DNA of 11,979 nt. It comes from Candidatus Bathyarchaeota archaeon. Lineage in GTDB: Archaea > Thermoproteota > Bathyarchaeia > TCS64. Below, in pieces: positions 6,161 to 11,979 of the stretch (position 1 is its first letter; each line of letters begins with the position of its first letter). The translations under genes and the position numbers were made by a program. The stretch spans positions 1 to 11,979 of the forward strand of contig JAUWBQ010000035.1 of NCBI GenBank assembly GCA_030601645.1. The letters are read 5' to 3'. The notes beneath the pieces were generated by a model. It saw nothing but the letters and a program-made list of their open reading frames with translations, did not search any database and was not told where the DNA came from.

Positions 6161-7936
6161 TTGAGGGTTGCCGTCGTCGACAAGGAGCGCTGCCGCTCAG
6201 AAAAATGCGACCTAGTCTGCATCAAGTTCTGCCCCATGGTCCGTACGCGACGCGAGGCCATCCGCCTCAATGAGGAGGGGAAGATATACATCGCCGAGCT
6301 CATCTGCAGCGGCTGCGGGATCTGCGTTCAAAAGTGCCCCTTCGACGCCCTCCGTATAGTCAACCTCCCAGACGAGCTAAAGTCCGAGCACAGCCACCGC
6401 TTCGGCCCCAACGAGTTCACACTATACAGGCTCCCCGTCCCCAGGGAGAACACCGTCGTCGGCCTCCTCGGCCGAAACGCCATCGGCAAGTCCACCGTCC
6501 TCCGCATCCTCGCAGGGGACCTCCTCCCCAACCTCGGAAACCACGCCCAGCCCCCCAGTAAGGAGGAGATCGTAGAAAGCTTCGCAGGCAAACCCCTCCA
6601 CGACTACCTGGAGGGGCTCTACAATGGCCGGCTCAATGTGGCCTACAAGCCCCAGTACGTCGACAGGATCCCCAAGGCCGTGAAAGGAACCGTGGGCGCG
6701 GTCCTCAGGGCCCAGGACCAGAGGGGCGTCCTCGACAGGATAGCCGAGGAGCTGGAGATCGACAACCTCTTCGAAAGGGACCTCGGCGTACTGAGCGGGG
6801 GGGAGCTCCAAAGGGTCGCCATCGCCGCAGCCATCTGCAGGGACGCCGGAGTCTACCTCTTCGACGAGCCCTCCAGTCACCTGGACATATACCAGAGGAT
6901 CCGGGCCGCCAGGATCATCCGCGGCCTGATAGAGGATGGGAGAAATGTCGTGGTCGCCGAGCACGACCTCGCCGTCCTCGACTACCTCTCAGACGAGATG
7001 TTTGTCTTATACGGTGACCCCAACGTCTATGGCATCGTCTCCAACGTCCACGGCGTCCGGGAGGGCATCAACATCTACATCAACGGTTACATTCCCGACG
7101 AGAACGTAAGGTTCCGGGAGTCCCCCATCATATTCCATGTGAAGCCCCCTACGCCGGGTTCCGGCAGGAGCCGATCCATCATCGAGTGGACGGAGCTGAC
7201 CAAGGCCTACGACGAGTTCAGCCTCACCGTCGATGCGGGGGAGGTCGGCGTCGGGGAGGTCATCGGCGTCCTGGGGAAGAACGGCATCGGGAAGACCACC
7301 TTCGTCAGGATGCTAGCCGGCGTCGAGGAGCCGGACGGCGGGACCATCATAGGCGGGGACATCAAGGTCAGCTACAAGCCCCAGTACCTCACAGGCACAA
7401 TCCGGGGAACCGTGGAGCAGGTCCTCAGGAGGGCGGCCGGAGAGAAGTACTTGGAGAGCTGGTTCAAAGCGGAGGTTATAGAGCCCCTTCACGTGAAGGA
7501 CATCCTTGAGAGGGAGGTGGAGATCCTGAGCGGCGGTGAGATCCAGAGGGTCGCCATAGCCGAGTGCCTCAGCCGGGACGCTGACATCTACCTTCTGGAC
7601 GAGCCTAGCGCCTATTTGGATGTCGAGGAGCGCCTCGCCGTGGCCCGGGCTATCCGTCGCATCACCAAGATGAGCGGGGTCACAGCCTTCGTCGTCGAGC
7701 ACGACATCGTCACCCAGGACTTCATCGCCGACAAGATCATGGTTTTCTCCGGGGAGGCGGGCGTGCAGGGCCATGGCGGCAACCCCGTGAGGCTGGAGGA
7801 GGGGATGAACATATTCTTGGAGGAGATGGGCATCACATTCCGGCGGGACCAGGATACAAAGCGCCCTAGGGTGAACAAGGAAGACTCTAGGCTGGACAAG
7901 GAGCAGAAGAAGACGGGAAGATACTATTACGTCTAG
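6161..7936 (+). CDS. rli1: ABCE1/Rli1 ribosome-recycling ATPase
   Basis: This cytosolic twin-ATPase iron-sulfur protein splits ribosomes after termination with aRF1/aPelota. The 591-residue length is normal. The N-terminal domain has both 4Fe-4S sets: C11-x4-C16-x3-C20-x3-C24-P and C49-x2-C52-x2-C55-x3-C59-P. NBD1 has Walker A GRNAIGKST (104-112), signature LSGGELQRVAIA (from 211) and Walker B YLFDEPSSHLD. NBD2 has GKNGIGKTT (372-380), LSGGEIQRVAIA (from 456) and YLLDEPSAYLD. The hinge REGINIYINGY and the C-terminal end ITFRRD...KRPRVNK...YYYV are typical of the family. NBD1 has Arg-Asn-Ala where Pro/Thr-Asn-Gly is usual, which still fits a P-loop. The start is TTG with GGTG six bases upstream, and the protein begins directly with MRVAVVDKERC as in homologues. 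It appears to be monocistronic; the next gene is convergent. Confidence 0.97.
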   Translation: MRVAVVDKERCRSEKCDLVCIKFCPMVRTRREAIRLNEEGKIYIAELICSGCGICVQKCPFDALRIVNLPDELKSEHSHRFGPNEFTLYRLPVPRENTVVGLLGRNAIGKSTVLRILAGDLLPNLGNHAQPPSKEEIVESFAGKPLHDYLEGLYNGRLNVAYKPQYVDRIPKAVKGTVGAVLRAQDQRGVLDRIAEELEIDNLFERDLGVLSGGELQRVAIAAAICRDAGVYLFDEPSSHLDIYQRIRAARIIRGLIEDGRNVVVAEHDLAVLDYLSDEMFVLYGDPNVYGIVSNVHGVREGINIYINGYIPDENVRFRESPIIFHVKPPTPGSGRSRSIIEWTELTKAYDEFSLTVDAGEVGVGEVIGVLGKNGIGKTTFVRMLAGVEEPDGGTIIGGDIKVSYKPQYLTGTIRGTVEQVLRRAAGEKYLESWFKAEVIEPLHVKDILEREVEILSGGEIQRVAIAECLSRDADIYLLDEPSAYLDVEERLAVARAIRRITKMSGVTAFVVEHDIVTQDFIADKIMVFSGEAGVQGHGGNPVRLEEGMNIFLEEMGITFRRDQDTKRPRVNKEDSRLDKEQKKTGRYYYV

Positions 7937-7984
7937 CCTCCATGGCTTTTCAATCGTGGGGGAATGAAGCGCAGACTGAGATCC

Positions 7985-8632
7985 TTAATGGACGTTCAGA
8001 ACCAGGGCTAGCAATGCGACGGCCACCCCCGCCAACACCATCTTGACCCCTGAGTACAGGAGGTTCCCCTCGCTTATCCGCCCCAAGAAGACTCCTAGGA
8101 GAAACAGGGTGGCCAGGCACGCCCCCACGGAAGCGTAGAACGCGAGGCCGATGGGGCAGAGGCCCGCTAGAGAGAGGAAGAAAGGCACCACGGCGGGGAC
8201 AGAGGCTATGAAGGGGGCGGAACCGTCCACGACCGCGGCGAAGACCGAGACGAACCGGGAGGCCTGGCCGTAGATGGTGTCATCCAGATCCACCAGCATT
8301 GCGTCCTCAAGCTCGTTGAGGCTCCGGCTCCTCTCGGCGCTCTCGGTCATGTATGTCCCGGAGAAGCCCGAGACCGCCATCGCGATGCCGCTAACGACGA
8401 TCACCCCGATGACCGCCCTCGGATCCGAGATGTTGGAGATGTAGGACCCGATGACCACCCCGAGGCTGGTCATGGCGCCGTCGAAGGCGTTCATCGCGAA
8501 GTACCTCCTGAGGATCTTCTGGGCCTTGGTCACCCTTAGGTAGGTGCCGATCTCGTCCCAGTAGTTGGAGAACCAGCGGCTCACACCGCCCGGGCTTTTG
8601 TCGGAGTCCTCGTCTTCGGAAGAATCGCTCAA
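7985..8632 (-). CDS. VIT1/CCC1-family metal transporter
   Basis: A 215-residue membrane protein of the vacuolar iron transporter (VIT1/CCC1) family, whose members move Fe2+ or Mn2+ across membranes. After an acidic N-terminus (SEDEDSDKS) and an amphipathic stretch comes FAMNAFDGAMTSLGVVIG, matching the family's first-helix DG-x-T/S-LG motif. VSGIAMAVSGFSGTYMTESA then matches the second helix, followed by SAERSRSLNELEDAM. Three more hydrophobic helices follow (residues ~130-155, 158-185 and 190-213), giving five in all. The computed start is TTG at 8632 with no good ribosome site; GTG at codon 17 is an alternative. It is convergent with rli1, with 48 bases between the stops, and divergent from DUF211. 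Substrate cannot be told from sequence. Confidence 0.85.
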   Translation of the reverse strand: MSDSSEDEDSDKSPGGVSRWFSNYWDEIGTYLRVTKAQKILRRYFAMNAFDGAMTSLGVVIGSYISNISDPRAVIGVIVVSGIAMAVSGFSGTYMTESAERSRSLNELEDAMLVDLDDTIYGQASRFVSVFAAVVDGSAPFIASVPAVVPFFLSLAGLCPIGLAFYASVGACLATLFLLGVFLGRISEGNLLYSGVKMVLAGVAVALLALVLNVH

Positions 8633-8650
8633 CTATCGGTGCTCTCCCCG

Positions 8651-8665
8651 GGCTGCCGAGCAGCC
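8651..8665. promoter_or_regulatory. Perfect dyad at the VIT-family gene promoter
   Basis: GGCTGC, CGA, GCAGCC form a 6-bp inverted repeat with a three-base centre, 19 bases before the transporter's TTG. It lies about 25 bases downstream of a TATA-like TAATAATA on the minus strand (8683-8690), which is where transcription should begin. It could be a repressor operator or an RNA leader hairpin for metal control. Confidence 0.35.
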
Positions 8666-8773
8666 TTCCAGAACTTTAACTGTATTATTACCCATACTGC
8701 TGGGCACTCACACTCAGACACAGGGAGGGAGTTAATAAATTTTCCGTGTTCCCGGTAGTGCCATTAAGAGGGA

Positions 8774-8779
8774 TTTATA
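8774..8779 (+). promoter_or_regulatory. TATA-like element before the DUF211 gene
   Basis: TTTATA lies 74 bases ahead of the GTG start; a second candidate, ATAAATT at 8800-8806, lies 47 bases ahead and would give a leader of about 25 bases containing GAAGGA. Which one is used cannot be decided from sequence. Confidence 0.35.
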
Positions 8780-8852
8780 CCCTAAAAGGTTCGGAAAGGA
8801 TAAATTCTATGAGTGATTACAACTGAATGGTTCGAACCTCATCGAAGGATAT

Positions 8853-9125
8853 GTGAAAAGTTTGGACGGTCTAGCGATAAAAGCGATGGTTTTGGACGTT
8901 TTGAAGCCTCATTCCCCTCAGCTCCCCATCTTCGCGACGTTCCTCGCCGAGCTCGACGGCGTGGACGAGGTGGACGTGAGCCTGGTTGAGATGGACGAGA
9001 AGACTGAAAGCCTCAAGGTAGTGATCAGCGGCCACTCCATCGACTACGAAGCCCTCAGGGAGCACATGGGCAAGTATGGGGCGGTCATCCACAGCGTCGA
9101 CCAGGTCATCGTAAAGAAGGAATGA
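8853..9125 (+). CDS. DUF211 family protein
   Basis: A 90-residue protein with the layout of the archaeal DUF211 family: MVLDVLKPHSPQLPIF near the start, then LDGVDEVDVSLVEMDEKTES in the middle, and YGAVIHSVDQVIVKKE at the end. Members have a ferredoxin-like fold and no firmly established role; metal-ion binding or sensing has been suggested. GTG at 8853 is preceded by GAAGGA with only three or four bases between, which is tight; TTG at 8862 is possible and would suit the usual family N-terminus. The agmatinase-family gene begins 51 bases downstream on the same strand with no clear promoter between, so the two may be co-transcribed. Confidence 0.87.
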   Translation: MKSLDGLAIKAMVLDVLKPHSPQLPIFATFLAELDGVDEVDVSLVEMDEKTESLKVVISGHSIDYEALREHMGKYGAVIHSVDQVIVKKE

Positions 9126-9176
9126 TCATAGCCCCTCTCGGACTGCCAGTCTTCACAAGCATGAGAAGGCGAGTCG

Positions 9177-10076
9177 ATGGTGAACTTAGACACCGTATTC
9201 AGGCCCACCCTCAACCCCTTCTTAGATACCACGACGCCTTTCGACGAAGCCCGCCACGTGATCTTCGGCGCGCCCCTGGACGAGACGGCCTCCCACCGCT
9301 CTGGCTCCAGGTTCGCGCCCGACGCCCTGAGGCGGGCCAGCCTGTACATGGAGACATACAGCCTCCGCATGGGTCTCGATCTCCCCGACGTCTCGATAGC
9401 CGATGTCGGCGATCTCAGGGGCCTCAACCATCCTGAGACCTCGTTGGACGAGATCTCTAAAGCCGTAGGTCTCATCAGAGGCTCCGGTAAGATGGCGGCG
9501 ATGCTGGGCGGGGAGCACACCGTCACCCTCGGGGCGCTGAGGGCTCTCAGGCCTGACCTGGTGGTGGATTTCGACGCCCACATGGATCTGAGGGACAGCC
9601 TCCTCGGGGTCAGGCTCTCCCACGGGACCTTCCTGAGGAGGGCGATGGAGGAACTCGACTTCAAAGTCGTCATCTTGGGATGCAGGGCCGTCTCCAGGGA
9701 GGAGATGGATTTCGCAGAGGAGAACGAGGACAGGCTGGCGGTGGTGACCGCCGCCGAGCTTCTAAAGGGTGGAATTGAAGTGGGCCTCGAGGCCACAGAG
9801 AGTTGGCGCGATGAAGCCTCCTCTACCTACATCAGCGTCGACATGGACGTTGTCGACCCCGCCCAGGCTCCCGCGGTGGGCAACCCCTCCCCCGAGGGCA
9901 TAGGTGTCCCCACCCTCATCGATCTGATCTCGGAGGTCGCCGACGAGCGCACCCACGGGTTCGACCTGACGGAGGTGACCCCCCACTACGACTCGGGCCT
10001 CACCGCCACCCAGGCCGCCCACGTTGCGCTTGAGACCATCTACGCCTTGGAGGCGGCGCTGAGGCGTCCACTGTGA
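9177..10076 (+). CDS. speB: Agmatinase/arginase-family ureohydrolase
   Basis: A 299-residue Mn-dependent ureohydrolase. All binuclear metal ligands are present: H114 in GGEHT, D133, H135 and D137 in DFDAHMD, and D222 and D224 in SVDMDVVDP. The family's SHGTFLRR and E266 in DLTEVTPHYD are also kept. In archaea such enzymes usually hydrolyse agmatine to putrescine and urea for polyamine (and hypusine) synthesis, but arginase or formimidoglutamase-like activity cannot be excluded from sequence. It starts at ATG 9177 with a weak AGAAGG motif upstream. It follows the DUF211 gene by 51 bases and is followed in the same frame by the DNA polymerase gene, which appears to have its own promoter. Confidence 0.92.
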   Translation: MVNLDTVFRPTLNPFLDTTTPFDEARHVIFGAPLDETASHRSGSRFAPDALRRASLYMETYSLRMGLDLPDVSIADVGDLRGLNHPETSLDEISKAVGLIRGSGKMAAMLGGEHTVTLGALRALRPDLVVDFDAHMDLRDSLLGVRLSHGTFLRRAMEELDFKVVILGCRAVSREEMDFAEENEDRLAVVTAAELLKGGIEVGLEATESWRDEASSTYISVDMDVVDPAQAPAVGNPSPEGIGVPTLIDLISEVADERTHGFDLTEVTPHYDSGLTATQAAHVALETIYALEAALRRPL

Positions 10077-10082
10077 CAGCCC

Positions 10083-10088
10083 ATATAT
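10083..10088 (+). promoter_or_regulatory. TATA box of the DNA polymerase gene
   Basis: ATATAT within the palindrome CCATATATGG lies seven bases after the speB stop. Transcription would begin near 10110, either on the GTG there (leaderless) or leaving a leader of about 15 bases to ATG 10125. Confidence 0.5.
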
Positions 10089-10124
10089 GGGACCTCGGCG
10101 TGTAGATACGTGAGTCTGGGAACC

Positions 10125-11979
10125 ATGGGGTTCAGGGTCGAAGAGGAGATCGCAGCCCCCAGGGGGAGGACGGCGCCGGGAAACCTTCCCCCCTCCTACC
10201 TCCTGTCCGCCGGCTACGACGGCAAGCTGGAGAAGGCGTTCCTCCGCCTCTACGAGCCAGAGTCCAAGCAGATCTACCTCTGGTACGACAACACGGGCCA
10301 CCTCTCATACGCCGTCTCCAAGGAGACTCCTGAGGTGCTCAGGAAGATAGAGAGGCTCGTCAACTACCCCGACTTCCTCACCCTTGAGCAGGTGGACAAG
10401 TTCGACGCCTTGGCCGATGAGACCATCACCGTGACCAAGGTTGTGGCCACCAACCCCCTGGCCATAGGCGGAAGGGCCGGAGGCGGCATCAGAAACATCA
10501 TCGGCCAGAGCTGGGAGAGCCGCATCCGCTACTACCAGAACTACATCTACGACCGGGGCCTCATCCCCGGGATGCCCTACAGGGTGGAGGAAGGCAACCT
10601 CGTGGAGGAGGGGTACGAGATCCCAGAATCCATCAGGGCAGAGATGGAGCCGCTGTTCGCCGATGTGGACCCCGAGTTCCGGGAGCACATGATGGAGTGG
10701 GCCCGGCTCCTCCAGTGCCCCATCCCCGACATAAGGAGGGTGGCTGTGGACATCGAGGTCTACACCCCCATAGCCAACAGGATCCCGAACCCCGACGAGG
10801 CCCAGGAGCCCATCACCGCTGTCTCCTTCGTCTCCTCCGACGGGATGAAGCGGGTGATCCTCCTGAACGATACGGGGGAGGAGGCAATGCTGCCCGAGAT
10901 CGACGGGGCTGAGGTTGTGTTCTACCAGGACGAGAGAGACCTCGTGGAGGATGTGTTCAGGGTCATGGACGAGTACCCCATCGTGCTGACCTTCAACGGG
11001 GACAACTTCGACCTCCGCTACCTGAAGAACAGGGCCCAGAACCTGGCCATCTCAAAGGATGATGACCCGATCACTGTGGGGAGGCGGTTCGCCTACCTGA
11101 GGAACGGGCTCCACATCGACCTCTACAGGTTCTTCCTGAACAAGAGCATCCAGATCTACGCCTTCGGCAACAGGTACAGGGAGAACAACCTGAACGACGT
11201 GGCGGGGGCGGTCATCGGGAAGAGGAAGATCGATGTGGGGAACATCTCCGAGCTCACCTTCGAGGAGCTGGCCCGGTACTGCCTGAACGACGCCGTGATC
11301 ACATACGAGCTCACCAGCTTCAACGACGACCTGACCATGAAGCTGATGGTCATCCTGAGCCGGATCAGCAAGCAGACCATGGAGGACCTGACCCGGATGG
11401 GGGTGAGCCGCTGGATCCTGGCGCTGATGGAGTGGGAGCACCGGCAGAGGGGCTGGCTCATCCCGAACACCGATGACATCCTCCGGGCCAAGGGCGGGGC
11501 CACCACCGAGGCAGTCATCAAGGGGAAGAAGTACCATGGCGCCATAGTGCAGGACCCGAAGCCTGGGGTCCACTTTGGCGTCACGGTCCTCGACTTCGCC
11601 AGCCTGTACCCGTCCGTAATCCGGAACTGGAACTTGAGCTACGAGACCCTCCTCTGTGGCCATCCGGAGTGCAGGGAGAACCTTGTGCCGGGGACTCCTC
11701 ACTGGGTCTGCACCAAGAAGCGGGGGATGACCAGCCTGATCATCGGGAGCCTCCGGGATCTCAGGGTTATGAGGTACAAGCCCCTGGCTAAGGATGTGAG
11801 GCTCACGGAGGAGGAGCGGACCTTCTACGATGTGGTGCAGAGCGCGCTTAAGGTGTTCCTGAACGCCTCCTATGGGGTCTTCGGGGCGGAGAGCTTCCCG
11901 TTGTACTGTCTGCCCCTGGCGGAGAGCACGGCGGCTGTGGGGCGGTACGCGATGACCGAGGCCGTGAAGGAGGCGGAGG
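10125..11979 (+). CDS. polB: Family B DNA polymerase, 3' truncated
   Basis: A replicative-type DNA polymerase running off the right edge; 618 codons are visible without a stop. The N-terminal domain (PPSYLLSAGYDGK, then IYLWYDNTGHLSY) resembles crenarchaeal PolB1. The 3'-5' exonuclease is intact: Exo I VDIEVY (D209, E211), Exo II FNGDNFD (D296), Exo III YCLND (Y385, D389). Polymerase motif A is LDFASLYPS (D490) and motif B is KVFLNASYG (K576, N580, Y583, G584). Motif C (DTD) lies beyond the window. Between A and B are cysteines at LLCGHPEC and HWVC, in a segment seen in the crenarchaeal type. ATG 10125 is chosen; GTG 10110 is in frame and would add five residues. The reading frame is the same as that of speB, separated by its TGA at 10074-10076, so read-through would fuse them, but nothing suggests that this happens. 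Confidence 0.95.
   Translation, partial: MGFRVEEEIAAPRGRTAPGNLPPSYLLSAGYDGKLEKAFLRLYEPESKQIYLWYDNTGHLSYAVSKETPEVLRKIERLVNYPDFLTLEQVDKFDALADETITVTKVVATNPLAIGGRAGGGIRNIIGQSWESRIRYYQNYIYDRGLIPGMPYRVEEGNLVEEGYEIPESIRAEMEPLFADVDPEFREHMMEWARLLQCPIPDIRRVAVDIEVYTPIANRIPNPDEAQEPITAVSFVSSDGMKRVILLNDTGEEAMLPEIDGAEVVFYQDERDLVEDVFRVMDEYPIVLTFNGDNFDLRYLKNRAQNLAISKDDDPITVGRRFAYLRNGLHIDLYRFFLNKSIQIYAFGNRYRENNLNDVAGAVIGKRKIDVGNISELTFEELARYCLNDAVITYELTSFNDDLTMKLMVILSRISKQTMEDLTRMGVSRWILALMEWEHRQRGWLIPNTDDILRAKGGATTEAVIKGKKYHGAIVQDPKPGVHFGVTVLDFASLYPSVIRNWNLSYETLLCGHPECRENLVPGTPHWVCTKKRGMTSLIIGSLRDLRVMRYKPLAKDVRLTEEERTFYDVVQSALKVFLNASYGVFGAESFPLYCLPLAESTAAVGRYAMTEAVKEAE

Noticed and set aside
6422..6964. A long minus-strand open frame of 180 codons inside rli1.
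   Set aside because: It is the antisense of strongly conserved ABCE1 motifs; long antisense frames are expected in GC-rich genes.
8701..8730. CACTCACACTCAGACACAGGGAG looked like a tandem repeat or CRISPR-like unit.
   Set aside because: The units are short and irregular, with no spacers; it is simple CA/GA-rich sequence.
8826..8840. GGTTCGAACC looks like a tRNA T-arm.
   Set aside because: The stem does not extend on either side and no anticodon arm, D-arm or acceptor pairing is found around it.
11052..11702. A 216-codon minus-strand frame inside the DNA polymerase gene.
   Set aside because: It lies opposite intact exonuclease and motif A coding sequence and shows no domain character.

Overview
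The window looks like a fragment of a GC-rich archaeal chromosome, most likely from a TACK-type lineage; a Bathyarchaeia-like organism is my guess, not something the sequence proves. The evidence is an ABCE1/Rli1 ribosome-recycling factor, a DUF211 protein, a crenarchaeal-style family B DNA polymerase, archaeal TATA boxes 20-30 bases ahead of short or absent leaders, and frequent GTG/TTG starts. Sampled lines of the chromosomal genes are about 60% G+C.

Layout. 1-585: 3' part of an SCP2-like plus cupin protein. 586-1021: no intact gene, but a decayed SnoaL-like gene on the minus strand cut off by a 52-bp repeat, then a promoter. 1022-4920: an AT-rich two-gene operon (a sampled line is 28% G+C) encoding an McrBC-type modification-dependent restriction system. 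The McrB-like protein carries an N-terminal head domain and an EVE/PUA-like domain ahead of its AAA+ motor, and is followed by an McrC-like PD-(D/E)XK nuclease. 4967-5018: a second copy of the 52-bp repeat, 50/52 identical and in the same orientation. 5019-6160: short genes and remnants, namely a small charged protein, a frameshifted zinc-finger gene and two mutually exclusive small reading frames. 6161-11979: housekeeping genes, namely ABCE1/Rli1, a VIT1/CCC1-family transporter (minus strand), DUF211, agmatinase/arginase-family ureohydrolase, and family B DNA polymerase running off the right edge.

The most interesting part is the 0.6-6.1 kb accessory zone. An AT-rich defence operon sits between directly repeated 52-mers and is surrounded by broken genes, which suggests a transferred defence island at an unstable locus. 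The annotated-looking GTG start of McrB at 1157 is almost certainly wrong. Coding continues 45 codons upstream to a strong GGAGGT motif and TATA box, but the only codons in start position are ATA or ATT.

McrB and McrC would act together: McrB recognises modified DNA and translocates, and McrC cuts. The polyamine enzyme, DUF211, polymerase and Rli1 are ordinary chromosomal context with no visible link to the island.
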